Shown here in pieces: positions 12,777 to 23,284 of a stretch of 64,000 nt of DNA. The notes below the pieces were generated by a model. That model ran no database searches. It was not told the DNA's origin and saw only the letters and a program-made list of their open reading frames with translations. The stretch is from Ganaspis brasiliensis (Eukaryota > Arthropoda > Insecta > Hymenoptera > Figitidae). Each line of letters starts with the position of its first letter. Positions within the stretch are counted from its first letter, which is position 1. Both the position numbers and the translations under genes were made by a program. Location of the stretch: positions 744,001-808,000 of the forward strand of contig JAZKLR010000244.1 of the NCBI GenBank assembly GCA_037103525.1, written 5' to 3'.

Positions 12777-13344
12777 CCCACACAGCACCAGAAATTCCCT
12801 GAATTTCCCCTGAATATTGGTCCACATTTCCCGAATATTCGAACCTAATATTCAGGGAAGTTTCGTGGAAGCATCAAAATGTCCGCCATAAAGAATATTG
12901 GACGCTAAATTTCCCTGAAAATGTATTTCTAATTTTCAGGGAATTTCCGCATCTAATATTCCTAGAATATTCAGGGAAAGTTAAAAAAAATTTCCAAAAT
13001 TTTTTTGATCTGGTAATTGATAAAAATTGTATGTCATATTTGGCACCCGTAGGATTCTAGAACATTAAAAACTACTGCGCAGCCGTAAGTGTCACAGAAA
13101 CCAAGTTCGACCATTGCGCATCATGTACAGAAGATTTACGAATACTGTGAATATTGAAGGGATATTAGATGCGGAAATTCCCTGAAAATTAGAAATACAT
13201 TTTCAGGGAAATTTAGCGTCCAATATTCTTTATGGCGGACATTTTGATGCTTCCACGAAACTTCCCTGAATATTAGGTTCGAATATTCGGGAAATGTGGA
13301 CCAATATTCAGGGGAAATTCAGGGAATTTCTGGTGCTGTGTGGG
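12777..13344. mobile_element. Palindromic MITE, CCCACACAGCACC family, copy 1
   Basis: Ends CCCACACAGCACCAGAAATT and its inverse; long inner arms include TTCCACGAAACTTCCCTGAA and ACATTTTCAGGGAA. TA at 12775-12776 and 13345-13346 flanks it. The duplicated block at 12210-12230 reads ACCAACTAAATC with no insertion, which acts as the empty site and confirms a TA duplication. It is 568 bp and has no ORF. Confidence 0.88.
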
Positions 13345-14243
13345 TAAATCTTTTTCTGTCCCATTTAAAAATACGAAGCAGTATATATATTTTTATCCCT
13401 AATCTTCTATCCGAATTTATCTTCTTTTTGTTCATTTTAACCTATTTTTATCCCTTTTAAACCTTAGTAACAACCAATCTTTTTTAATCCCTTCTTTTCC
13501 TATCCAAATAAATAATTTTGTATCCAACCTTAATCTTTTTCTGTCTTGATTAAAACTAAGAAGCAGTATATACATTTTTATCCCGGATTTATATACAAAT
13601 TTATTACGAAGGAGTATATACATTTCAATCAGCTTTTGAATCTGAATAACAACAAATTTGTTTATTTCATCCTTTTTACATCCAAATAAATCAACATATC
13701 ATTTGATCCTTCTTCATTTAAGTATTGAATAGAAACCAAAACAATATAGGGTAGAAGTGCCGGTTTTGGCGATCTTAGTAATATTAGTGGCCATACTTGA
13801 AAAAAAATATATCTGTTTAATTAAAAAAGAGAGATCATTAATTACGAACATTAAAATAGATAGAAATATTTTTGAAAAAAATTCAATTGGATAAAAATTG
13901 AAACAATATAGTGTGGATAGAAAGAGATATGATTATTTTAGAAAGATTCAAATGGATAGAAATTAAAATATAAAAAGAGATAATAATATTTTTGAGAAAG
14001 ATTTAAGTTGATTGAAATTTTTTTATCATAGATAGAAATAGATAAGAATATTTTTGGAAAAAATTCAAATGGATAGAAACTGAATTACTTTATACATATA
14101 TAGGTGCATACGTATATAAAAAGAGATGAGATTAGAAAAATATAAGTAAGATAAGGGATAAGAAAGGATAGAAAAGTAAAGATTCAAAGAGATAGAGGCA
14201 CATGCTATGAAGCATATGCATAAGTATCCGTGGTCTCTTAACT

Positions 14244-14325
14244 TCCTTAGTTAGCTCAGTCGATTAGAGCTCCGGGTTTTAGGTATTATTGCGCTCGTGG
14301 TTAGGATTCGATTCTTCGTGCTTGC
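14244..14325 (+). other. tRNA-like segment, probably a SINE head or tRNA pseudogene
   Basis: TTAGCTCAGTCGATTAGAG (14251-14269) matches an internal A box and D-arm, and GGATTCGATTC (14304-14314) resembles a B box at the right distance. The outer acceptor strands do not pair and the anticodon arm is not convincing, so a working tRNA is unlikely. GCTCGTGG just before the B box is reminiscent of tRNA-Lys. Confidence 0.4.
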
Positions 14326-14799
14326 GGATTTTTCAGTATTAGTTGCGTTACAGGTAGGATTAGAGTAGTATGTATACAATACAATAAGATTATTAAACAA
14401 TTAATTATTTATTAATTAATTAAGCGTGGATTCAAAAGGATAGAAAAAGATAACAACTTCAGGCTTTGATATGGATTAAACTGGATAAAAATTTTTTATC
14501 ATTTTGTATCCATGATGGATAGAAAGAGATAGACATTGATAGGCAGGCATTGAGATAGGCATATATAGAAAAGGATTTAAAAACAAGATTCAAAGTATGT
14601 ACTTGAGAGGGATAAAAAATTCCAATCTCTTTCTATCCGTCATGGATAAAAAAGGATAGGCATTGTGGATAGACAGGGATAAAAAAAGATTAAAAAAAAA
14701 GATTCAAAGTATGTACTTGGGAGGGATAGAAAATTTCTATCCCATAATTTCTATCCATTTTTATCTTTTCCCTCCCGGCAGAGATGTGCTTAAAAATGA

Positions 14800-15357
14800 A
14801 AATTTACGCTTTTTAGATGAAAATAAGTCGATTTAGACTTTTTTAGAGAATCTAAAATCTGAACGAAAACAATGCTTTTTCTTCGAGGAAGCAAAATCGA
14901 TAGAATTTGCTTGAAACATGTGACTTGACTTTTTCGTCCGCCATATTAGATTATTTATTTTTAATTTCTCAGACATGGCTCAAAATTTGTAATCAACGAC
15001 CCCGAAAATCTCCGAGTAACAAATTTCGAGCAAATCAGATCAATTTTGCTTCCTCATGGAGCAGTGGCGTACCAAGCATTGTTGGCGCCCCTTATTGAAA
15101 ATTATTTCATCGATTTGCAGCCCCCAAATGCATTGGGCTCGAGGTTGGTGAGCGGGGCGACTGCCCCTTCTGCCCCCATCTAGATACGCTACTGTCATAG
15201 AGGAATCTTTGTGTTTGATATGATTTTCAATTTTCCAAAAATAGTCTAAATCGATTCATTTTTATCTAAAAAGTGTATATTTTTATTTTTAAGCAAATGT
15301 CCAGATGTACGTGTGTATGTGTTTATCGATTTTTGTCGCCAGGATATCTCGAGAATG
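14800..15357. repeat. Interspersed repeat R, copy 1
   Basis: Shares CCAAAAATAGTCTAAATCGA, AAGCAAATGTCCAGATGTA and ATATCTCGAGAA with copies near 26790-27190 and 59160-59540. It is interrupted by a hAT-type MITE at 15062-15194 and cut at about 15357, where the minus-strand non-LTR retrotransposon begins. Function unknown. Confidence 0.65.
15062..15194. mobile_element. hAT-type MITE, CAGTGGCGTA family, copy 1
   Basis: Ends CAGTGGCGTACC and GATACGCTACTG. The flanking 8-mers TCATGGAG (15054-15061) and TCATAGAG (15195-15202) form an 8-bp target duplication with one mismatch, as expected for the hAT superfamily. Related in opposite orientation to 18132-18277. Confidence 0.82.
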
Positions 15358-15879
15358 CTTCTTATGAGGAGAAGTGGGCATTTAGCTTAATACCCATTGT
15401 ACCTGCCCAACCATTCGCTCGAAGCGAACAACCTCACCTCATTCAGAGACCTGTCCTTCTCCAGAAGTTCAGTATTTTCTGCAAGGGTACGTTTGTAACA
15501 TAATCTGGATTGGTAAAAGCTGATCCCCAGCTTAACCGTCTTGCCTCAGCGAGAGCTGGGCACTGACATAGTATGTGGGTTGATCTTTTATCATCTACCT
15601 TACATTTTCTACATCTATTGTAGATTGTAGGATTGTTATCCTACTAATTTTAAATTGATGATAGTTAAGAAAGCCGTGCCCAGTGAGCAGTTGAACCACG
15701 GTTTTTACCCTGACTCTACTGAGACCAAGAAGTTCTTGCGAAAGTTTCCTATTGAGTCTTAAGCCCAAAAGGTCCTTTGCCCAAAAGGACTTCCTAGCTC
15801 AGTCCCCGCCCAATGGGCTTCATGCTTTCTTTGCACCCATCGATTTATTGCTCCCTTAACCCCGCTTGGCACAATGCCT

Positions 15880-16000
15880 AGAGCTGGTTCCGGTCCTATC
15901 ATCGGTGTTTCTGACCCTATTGTAGCTAGAGCATCCGCTCTTTTATTACCTTTGATCCCTGAGTGATCAGGTATTCAGATCAATGATAGTTTATTCCTCA
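15880..16000 (-). pseudogene. RNase H-like C-terminal motif of the non-LTR element
   Basis: On the minus strand this encodes a stretch reading IPDHSGIKGNKRADALA, the usual final RNase H signature (HSGIKGN, then ADxLA), followed by a post-RNase H linker. Upstream and downstream frames are broken. In such elements RNase H helps remove the RNA template. Confidence 0.7.
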
Positions 16001-16561
16001 AAACAAGATCGTCTAGCGCCTTGCGGCATTCCCAGACTAGTTTTGATTCTATTACTGGAGTTTTCAAGGCTGCTAAAACTGCCTGACTATCCACACATAT
16101 GCTTATCCTTCTGCCAAATGTATCTTTTTTCAAAGATCATCTGTGCGAAGGAAAGGATTGCACAAACTTCAGCCTGCTAGCAAAGTGTCCTAATGAAATT
16201 GACATTCTATTGCATCCAGCATTCCGGTAGATACCGGATCCCGTGCCACAATTAATCTTGGAGCCGATCGTGTACCACACGTCCGTACCAAGTGGAAAGC
16301 CCTTTTTCCAGTTTTCTCTCGAAGGGATAACGACCTGGAATAAAAAAAAACCATAGCCTGGAGACTCTCCATTTTTCCTTTAACAGTAGCTAATTTGGTT
16401 CTGGGCCACCAAACCATTGCAGCGTGCAGGAATCTGGGTTTTAGAACCACCCAGTATAGCCAATATACCATGTTCAGCCTTAGCTCCCAGGATAATTCTA
16501 TCGCTCTGCAGATTCAAAAGGCAGCGCAAAATTTATTGCGCTGGTAATCGAAATGTTCACT

Positions 16562-17560
16562 TCATTTCAACTTATTCAGGATGACTCCTAGATATTTAGT
16601 CGACTTAGTAATTGCAATTTCTTTTTCACAAAATACGGATCCCTTTAATTTTAGAACCTTATATTTTTTAGTGAAGATTACTAAGTTCGTCTTCTTGGGA
16701 TTACCAGACATCCCAGTTTGATCGCACCATCTCCTCACGATCTCTAGGGCTGTCTGCATCAATTGCGGAAGTACTTTAAAGTAGAAACCTCTTAAGATTA
16801 CCACAAAAGTCGTCCGCATAACTTTACGTCAAAACCCCTTGGCTATTGAGCTCAACTAGGTGTCCACCTGCTACCATGCACCACGGTAAGGGGGATAATA
16901 AGCCTCCTTGTGGGCAACCGTTAGAGAAAAAATCTTTTAGTTTTGCCTCCCCGTATTCTGCTTCAAGGCAACGTCTCCGCAACATACTACTGACCCACTT
17001 AATAAGTGGTTCAGGTATTCCACAGTCCATAGCCTTTTCACATATAACTTGACATGAAGTGCTTGGGAATGCTCCCTCTATGTCTAGAAAGGTGCACACC
17101 ACATAGCCCCCATTACCCAATTATTCCACAATTCTCCCAATCGCCGTCTGTAGAGCAGTTTCTACAGAGTATCCTGCTCTGTAAGCGTGTTGGCCTGAAA
17201 AAAGATGTTTGTCAATTAGACATTTCTACCTAAAATGCTTACCAACCAGCTTCTCCAGAGCCTTTAGTAAAAAGGATTTTATACTGATTGGTCTAAAGTC
17301 CATGCCAGCAGTGTAGTCTGCTCCCCCAGCCTTTGGAATAAACACCATTTTAGTTCTTTTCCAGTTCTTGGGTGTATAACCGAGAGCCACACAGGCCCAC
17401 ATAATTTTGGTCAGGGGGATTTTGATGTGCTCTAAGCCCTGCTGAAGAAGGACCGGATATACACCATCTCCCTCCGTCGCCTCAATGCGTTCAGAAGAGC
17501 TAAAAGCCCAATCTACTCCTTCAGAAGTGACTATCTTGGACCTTCATCACATGCTCCAAA
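16562..17560 (-). pseudogene. Reverse transcriptase fragments of the non-LTR element
   Basis: Two adjoining minus-strand frames carry RT landmarks: FLDIEGAF (the first catalytic Asp region, about 17085) and GCPQGGLLSPL (about 16920), then thumb-type sequence KSTKYLGVILN near 16590. The segment with the YADD-type box is interrupted where the two frames meet (16819/16824). Upstream, 17560-17490 encodes IFAQTKEECLEHV, which fits the pre-RT linker. Clearly inactive. Confidence 0.75.
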
Positions 17561-17620
17561 CATTCCTCCTTTGTTTGAGCAAAAATCCCATTAAGGAGTC
17601 TGATAGATTTGAGTTTCGCT

Positions 17621-18317
17621 CCCACACAGCACCGGAAATTTCCTTGAATATTGGTCCACATTTCCCGAATATTCGAACCTAATATTTAGGGAAGTTTCGT
17701 GGAAGCATTAAAATGTCCGCCACGAAAAATATTGGACTCGAAATTTCCCTGAAAATGTATTTCTAATTTTCAGGGAATTTCCGCATCTAATATTCCTAGA
17801 ATATTAATAGTATTCGTAAATTAACTGTATATGATGTGCACTGCTCAAACTTGGTTTCTGTATAATTTTACGGCTGCGCAGAAGTTGCTATAGGTGTCAA
17901 ATAAAAATATATAAGTTTAATATATTACCTGATCAACAAAATTTTGGAAAATTTTTTTAAACTTTCCCTGAATATTCTAGAAATATTAGATGCCGATATT
18001 CCCTGAAAATTAGAAATACATTTTCAGGGAAATTCCGCGTCCAATATTTTTCATGGCGGACATTTTAATGCTTCCACGAAACTTCCCTGAATATTAGGTT
18101 CGAATACTCGGAAATTGTGGACCAACATTCACAGTGGCGTATCTAGATGGGGGCAAAAGATGGCGCCAACCTCTAGCCGAATGCATTTCGGGGCGGCAAA
18201 TCGATGAAATAATTTTCAAAAAGGGGCGGCAAAAAATACCTTTTTCCCTGGCGCCAACAATGCTCGGTACGCCACTGAATATTCAAGGAAATTTTAGCAA
18301 ATTTCCGGTGCTGTGTG
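17621..18317. mobile_element. Palindromic MITE, CCCACACAGCACC family, copy 2
   Basis: Same ends and arms as 12777-13344 (CCCACACAGCACCGGAAATT against its inverse), here inserted in the minus-strand non-LTR coding region. The left flank (17573-17620) and right flank (18318-18372) are also inverse copies of each other (GCAAAAA..CCCAT, TCTGATAGATTTGAGTTT), so either this copy sits inside an outer palindromic element or the flank was duplicated and inverted. A hAT-type MITE is nested at 18132-18277. Confidence 0.78.
18132..18277. mobile_element. hAT-type MITE, CAGTGGCGTA family, copy 2
   Basis: Ends CAGTGGCGTATCTAG and GGTACGCCACTG. Flanked by AACATTCA (18124-18131) and AATATTCA (18278-18285), an 8-bp duplication with one change. 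Inserted in the right arm of the CCCACACAGCACC MITE. Confidence 0.85.
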
Positions 18318-18404
18318 AAAGCCAAACTCAAATCTATCAGACCCCTAAATGGGCTTTTTGCTCAAACAAACAAAAACTGTTGGGTCCTTTGCTTCTTTGC
18401 TTTA

Positions 18405-19268
18405 TTAGAAAGCTTCCTTACAGGTTCGTCTAAGTTCATCCGGGGATGAGTTCCACCATCTAAACTTCTTACCTGTTTCAATTTTCTTAAGCGTACTGTT
18501 TCTTTCGAAAGCAGAGATTAATGCCTTTTGCACTTTGCAGATAGTCAGCTGAAAGTTCCAATTGCTCTCCGTTTTCGTAACACGTGGGGAAGTTTGCCAT
18601 GGATACCTGAGAGTCTTGCCTGAAGGAGGCTCACTCATTTCTCCTAGGGTCACGACTCCACTGACATTCTCGATCTATTGCCTTCAATATAATTGTTATG
18701 AGCCTGTTATCTGACAGAGTGTCTTCTATCGAGACCCTCCAGTCATGCACAGCCTTCTAAGCAGTTTTCGAGCAGATCTTAATATCCAACACCTCCCTCC
18801 TTTTAGAAGTTATGAAAGTTGGCTTATTCCCCTGGTTCAGATTATCTAACCCAGAGTCAATTAAGAAATTTAAATGTATCCCCTCTCTTTTATTGGTATA
18901 AGGGCTACCCCATACAGTGTGATGGCATCACAGCCGAAGATAAGAGGTAGTCCCTCTCTAAGGAAATGTTCTACCAGCTTCGTTAACTCCGCTGGCGGAA
19001 GAGATCTTGCATCTCCTGGGAAGTATGCAGAGGCCAAAATGATCTCTTTTCTACATCCCACTTGATCTTGACATTTGGCTCTAATTACTGCCAAATTTCG
19101 TGTACAGAAACCCGTCAAAAAGAATGCTTCTAATCTTTTATAGATTGTGCATGTTCTCGGAACTGATTCCGATTGCGGTGAACAAACTAGTTTACTACAT
19201 GTGCCAAGGCCCCTATTAGACCCACTGTGCAAATTAATCTGCGAACAGTGGATCCCGTGATCAGCCAT
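18405..19268 (-). pseudogene. Endonuclease domain fragment of the non-LTR element
   Basis: The 132-codon frame at 19268-18870 contains FCTRNLAVI, KEIILASAYFPGD and LIFGCDA, matching the order of an apurinic/apyrimidinic-like endonuclease (strand, SAYxPxD, then CDxN; the Asn of the last motif is changed). The frame then breaks. The 18653-18405 frame is probably the linker between endonuclease and RT. Confidence 0.7.
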
Positions 19269-19560
19269 TTAGGACTGACCCGCGTTCTTCGATGTCGCCT
19301 TACCGGTGCCTTTCCCTTCATTTTCCTCATTGGTGCTGTGCTTCGTCACTCGAAGGGAGATTGGGCTCAGCCCCAGGAAAAACAGGAAATTCCGGGATTC
19401 GAGGTCCGCAATAGCAATTTTGGGTGCCCCCAAGGTGAGGGTCAATCCTGTGACCTTTTTTGTCGCAGCCGATCCCTCCTCGCGACACAAATAAATCCTT
19501 CAAAAGAATGTATCAATCTCAAGATTTTGTTACCCTAAATAGTCTAGGAGGTTTGCCTGG

Positions 19561-20740
19561 TTCACACGGGATCTTGGGACTCAGGCAATCACCCTGACTA
19601 TCTTTTGAAGCTGTGAGGGTTCTACGACTTTCAACGCAGTCCCACTCATAGCCTGACTGAGCTTTGGTACATAGACATTTATGGGGATGCATGATTATCC
19701 CTCAAAAATCATTAATTACAATTTTCAATGAATAAAATTTCAGAATTTCGGAAATGAATTTAAGTGAAATCGGAGAATTATAATTGTTTTATACAGAATT
19801 CTTAACTTTTATAATTATTTTTTCATAGCGTATTTAAAGATACGATGTTTTGCTAATTCGAATTATTATTTGTTAGACTATTTTTCTATAAGAAATTGAA
19901 AAGTGCAGTCATTGTAGTAAATTGAATTTTACATATTAGGAATTTTAAATAAATATACATTTTACAATAAAAAAATTCTATATAAATGAATGAAAGTTAA
20001 AAATATTAATCATAGAAGGAAATTTGTAATTAACATAATATTTATGCGAAAAAATGTTGATTTAATTGAATTTTTATTAAAAAATGATTTATATATAAAT
20101 CATATAAACAAATTTTCATAGGACAGAATTTCAATTTATAATAATTGTTAGTGTACGAAATTTCTATTTAAAGGACATCCAATTTTTTTAAAAATATTAT
20201 GTATAATAATTACTGATTAAATTAATTTTACATTTTTAAAGTCCTACTAACAAAGTGCTTAATTAGCCGACTCTTCAAGTGACAGAATGACTGCTTGGGG
20301 AAGCCGACGTTTTGACCAAAATTCAATTGATAGTTTGTGCAATAGACCAAAATTTATTTATTTGAATATTTAAATTCCCGAAACTTTATATGTCGGAATA
20401 TTTATAACTTCCTCAATATGCATTTTACAGAAATGGTATTTACCATTTGTTCATATATATTTAAGAAGGTTCTGTTGAATTTCAACAATAACAAAAGAAA
20501 TACCAATTTATTAAAACATTTTACTGAAAATAGCAGAAACATTTTTATACAAATTAACTGTACATTTTCTTATTACAGCTTTATTTCTAAATTAGGTGGT
20601 TCGCCATTCGCCACGCTAGATTTTTTCCGTGTAGTTTTGATGTTGCTCAATAAAACATCATTGTTCTGTTTAAAAATTATGAAACAATGTTCCAAACAAA
20701 ATTTTACAAGTGTTAGAATTGTTTATATACTTGCGTAGAA
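19561..20740. other. Intergenic region, no gene recognised
   Basis: 19560-19690 may still be 5' sequence of the non-LTR element. The rest is AT-rich. The longest frame (20418-20738, +) has no domain, signal peptide or composition bias that would support it as a gene. Confidence 0.45.
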
Positions 20741-20742
20741 GC

Positions 20743-20883
20743 AATGGTTTATTTTATAATATTGTGGATCACTATCAACATAGCACCTTTATCGGTGCAC
20801 GTGTATAGAGATCAAGATTCGGCTTTTATAGCAGTGGAAGGTTGAATTATCAAATGTAAAAAGTTGGGCAAGAAACTAGATAA
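20743..20883 (-). promoter_or_regulatory. Orphan cuticle-type promoter, possible relic of a lost gene
   Basis: On the minus strand AGTTTCTTGCCCAACTT (20861-20877) is followed by TATAAAAGCCGAATC (20830-20816), very close to the promoter of the RR-2 gene at 49979-51693, which has AGTTTGTTACCCAACTT and TATATAAGCCGAATT. Where the first exon should be, at about 20743, the sequence reads ATTGCTTCTACG, without an ATG. No cuticle-type exon 2 is found further left on this strand. Best read as a dead promoter; an unrecognised gene cannot be excluded. Confidence 0.45.
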
Positions 20884-20918
20884 AACCTTTATATTAGACA
20901 CACACAAAACCAGCAAGC

Positions 20919-21003
20919 ATCAAAGCGTTGCATAATGATACCATTTGTTGAATCAGTTATGAAAAATGATCACAAAAATGGTATCATTATGCAACGCTTT
21001 GAT
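20919..21003. repeat. Perfect 28-bp hairpin
   Basis: ATCAAAGCGTTGCATAATGA.. (28 nt) is exactly complementary to the segment ending at 21003, with a loop of about 29 nt. A minimal MITE or a pre-miRNA-like hairpin; the sequence alone does not decide. Confidence 0.75.
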
Positions 21004-21593
21004 TCTTTTAGGTTACTATTGGGAGATTTATGTTAAGAAGCTTGCGTTTGCCTAGGTTTTTAATTTTTATTAGATAATCACATACATGAATTATTATTCA
21101 AAGAAAAGTAATGCAATTAAAGTAATTAAACATTTTTTAATATTCAGTTAAATAAAGCATAATTCAGTATAATTCTATCCTTTTCATTTGAAAAAGTTAC
21201 AATAAATAAACTGGGGCATTCTATATATTATTTTGATTACAAATTTAAATTTGACGGTAACATAAATTATTTTAAATTCTATGTTAAAAAAAGATGCTTA
21301 GTTTTTATATTTCGTGATTTGATCAAAATTATACGAAAGTTATAGGGTTGTCAACTATCCTATTTTTGGACACATTTGTTCGTAAGATTAAGACTCTAAT
21401 GTTGTCAACCCTAAGAAAACGGTTAATTTATGAAAATTAATGTTTGAAAAAACAAAGTGCATATTTTTAAAATTCAATTTTCTGAATATTATGCGATAGA
21501 AGATTGAAATTAGTACATATGTCTTATAAAATTTGTTCAAGTTGATTCTTTGATGTTATATATTTTAGAGATGGTTATTTCAATTTACTCTAA

Positions 21594-22018
21594 TTAAGGA
21601 GGTTCTATTGCAAAAAGGATTACCATTACGATTTTAATCAAATTTACTCTACTGCTAGATAATGGTTTTATAATGATGCAGTTAAATTTTTGAGACCTCA
21701 AGGTACTTGTGAAAAAAGTTATAAGGGTGTTTGTTTTTAACATTTTACATTAAATTTTATGAAAATTGAGTCGTTTGTCATATGGGGTCGTTCATAAACT
21801 ACGTAGCCCACTTTTTGGGGATTTTAACTCCCCCCCCCCCCCTTGAAGTGCTACGTGGTTTATGGACGACTCCTATATATCCATATATTTACATGTATTT
21901 TCAAAAGTACATTTAAGTCTAAAAATTTAACTGCATCATTATAAAACCATTATCTATCAGTGGACCTATTTAGATTAAAATGGTAGTGTTAATTCTTTTT
22001 ACGATAGAACCTCCTTAA
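21594..22018. mobile_element. TTAA-flanked MITE, GGAGGTTCTAT family, copy 1
   Basis: TTAA at 21594-21597 and 22015-22018 flank GGAGGTTCTATTGC ... GATAGAACCTCC. The arms share GATAATGGTTTTATAATGAT and TGCAGTTAAATTTTT. A second copy lies at 63161-63450. Split by a smaller insertion at 21784-21873. Confidence 0.85.
21784..21873. mobile_element. Nested short MITE (GTCGTTCATAAACTACGTAG)
   Basis: About 90 bp with ends GGGGTCGTTCATAAACTACG and TTTATGGACGACTCC and a run of twelve C inside. Absent from the sister element at 63161-63450, so it is a secondary insertion. Confidence 0.65.
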
Positions 22019-23284
22019 AACTATTTTTTTAATTTAAACCATAAAAACATTAATAACCTCTATTTAGATTGCATGTAGTTTTGCAAAAAATGTAGTATTG
22101 AAAAAAATGACGATACAAACGACCATATCTACAATCTTAAATGTGATATGAAAGTGCATAAACAGCAGGGCCGCATTTATATGTAGGCAAACTAGGCAAC
22201 TGCCTAGGGGCCCCCACCAAAAAGGGCCCCCACCAGCTATAAGATTTTCCACAAAAATAACTTCGAAAAATATTTTTAGGCATTTAAAAATCTAAAAAAA
22301 CCCAGTAAGAAAAAGAGAAAATTAAAAAATATTGAAATTTTATGATTTTCGAAGAAAAAGGAAAACTGTTCAATCTTTTTTAATACCTTTTTTGTTTCTT
22401 TCTATTCGAATCCGGTGATACCACCAACTTTTATCGAAAAGTCAATTTTTACTAATACGTTTCTTAATATTTTACAATCCAAATTAATCCCTTTATAACG
22501 AAAAAAATAAAATGTATATATTTTAATATCCACAGTTCAGATTATTGAATCCAAATGAATCTCTTTATAATGAAAATAAAATTCAAATAAAATGAATATT
22601 TTCGAATACCCACTTTATATAGTATATACAGTTCTTTACATTTGTATAACATTATTTCTTCATGTTTGATTTTAATAAAATTAATCTAAAAAAATTGAGA
22701 AAGCTTAGTTACATATTTAAGAAATTGTTTTTTACCTTATATTTGATTTAGAGAAAACAAATATTTGAATATTGTTTAGTATAACATTTACTATTCTGAT
22801 TATTTATATAGGTTACATGAATCTGAACTGTAGGTATTCCAGAATATACCTTTTTTCATTATAAAGAGATTTATTTAGATTAAGTAAATCTGAATTATGT
22901 GTATTAAAAAACTGTCATTTTATTATTTTATTTATAGGAGGAATCATTTCGAATAAATAAATCTGAACTGTGGGTATTAGAAAACATACACTTTTTTTTC
23001 ATTATAAAAGGGTTCATTTGGATTAAATAAATTTTAACTGCCGGCATTAAAAAATATTAATTTTTAGGGTTCCGTACCGTAAAACGGAACCCTATTAAAA
23101 TCACTATGTGTGTCCGTTTTCGCACCCCTTCTAACTTCTAAACTATATGAGCTAAAGTCTTCTAATTTAGTCCACATATGTAATTTCACCTTGGATTTAC
23201 GAAAATGATATGGAAAACGCGATTCCAGCTCATGAACATGCCGAAATCCAGCAAAAACCACTTTTTTGCCCTAAAATTGAAATA

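Larger units (their letters stand above)
11630..14787. mobile_element. Giant foldback built of TTTATCC / GGATAAA words
   Basis: From 11640 to about 13700 the + strand is dominated by degenerate repeats of TTTTATCC and AATCTTTT; from about 13830 to 14760 it carries the complement (GGATAGAAA, AAAGATT). The ends ACATCCCTGC (11630) and GCAGAGATGT (14778-14787) are imperfect inverses, each next to GGGATAGAAA or TTTCTATCCC. A sub-block is duplicated (12180-12420 and 13350-13580). A MITE (12777-13344) and a tRNA-like segment (14244-14325) are nested inside. No ORF of significance. Confidence 0.6.
15358..19560 (-). mobile_element. Decayed non-LTR retrotransposon with endonuclease, RT and RNase H-like parts
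   Basis: Read from right to left, it shows a short gag-like tail (19490-19269), an apurinic-type endonuclease fragment (19268-18405), reverse transcriptase pieces (17560-16562), a post-RT region (16471-16190), an RNase H-like C-terminal stretch (about 16000-15880) and a 3' region (15870-15360). Frameshifts and stops are spread throughout, so it is inactive. The RNase H-like part argues for the I/LOA side of the Jockey-I group rather than R1. Two MITEs split the coding region. The 5' end could not be fixed; sequence out to about 19690 may still belong to it. The 3' end abuts repeat R at about 15357. Confidence 0.75.

Noticed and set aside
14244..14325. Functional tRNA gene
   Set aside because: Acceptor and anticodon stems do not pair; only internal promoter boxes are recognisable.
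20418..20738. 106-codon + frame
   Set aside because: Composition follows the AT-rich background, with no domain or signal; chance frame.
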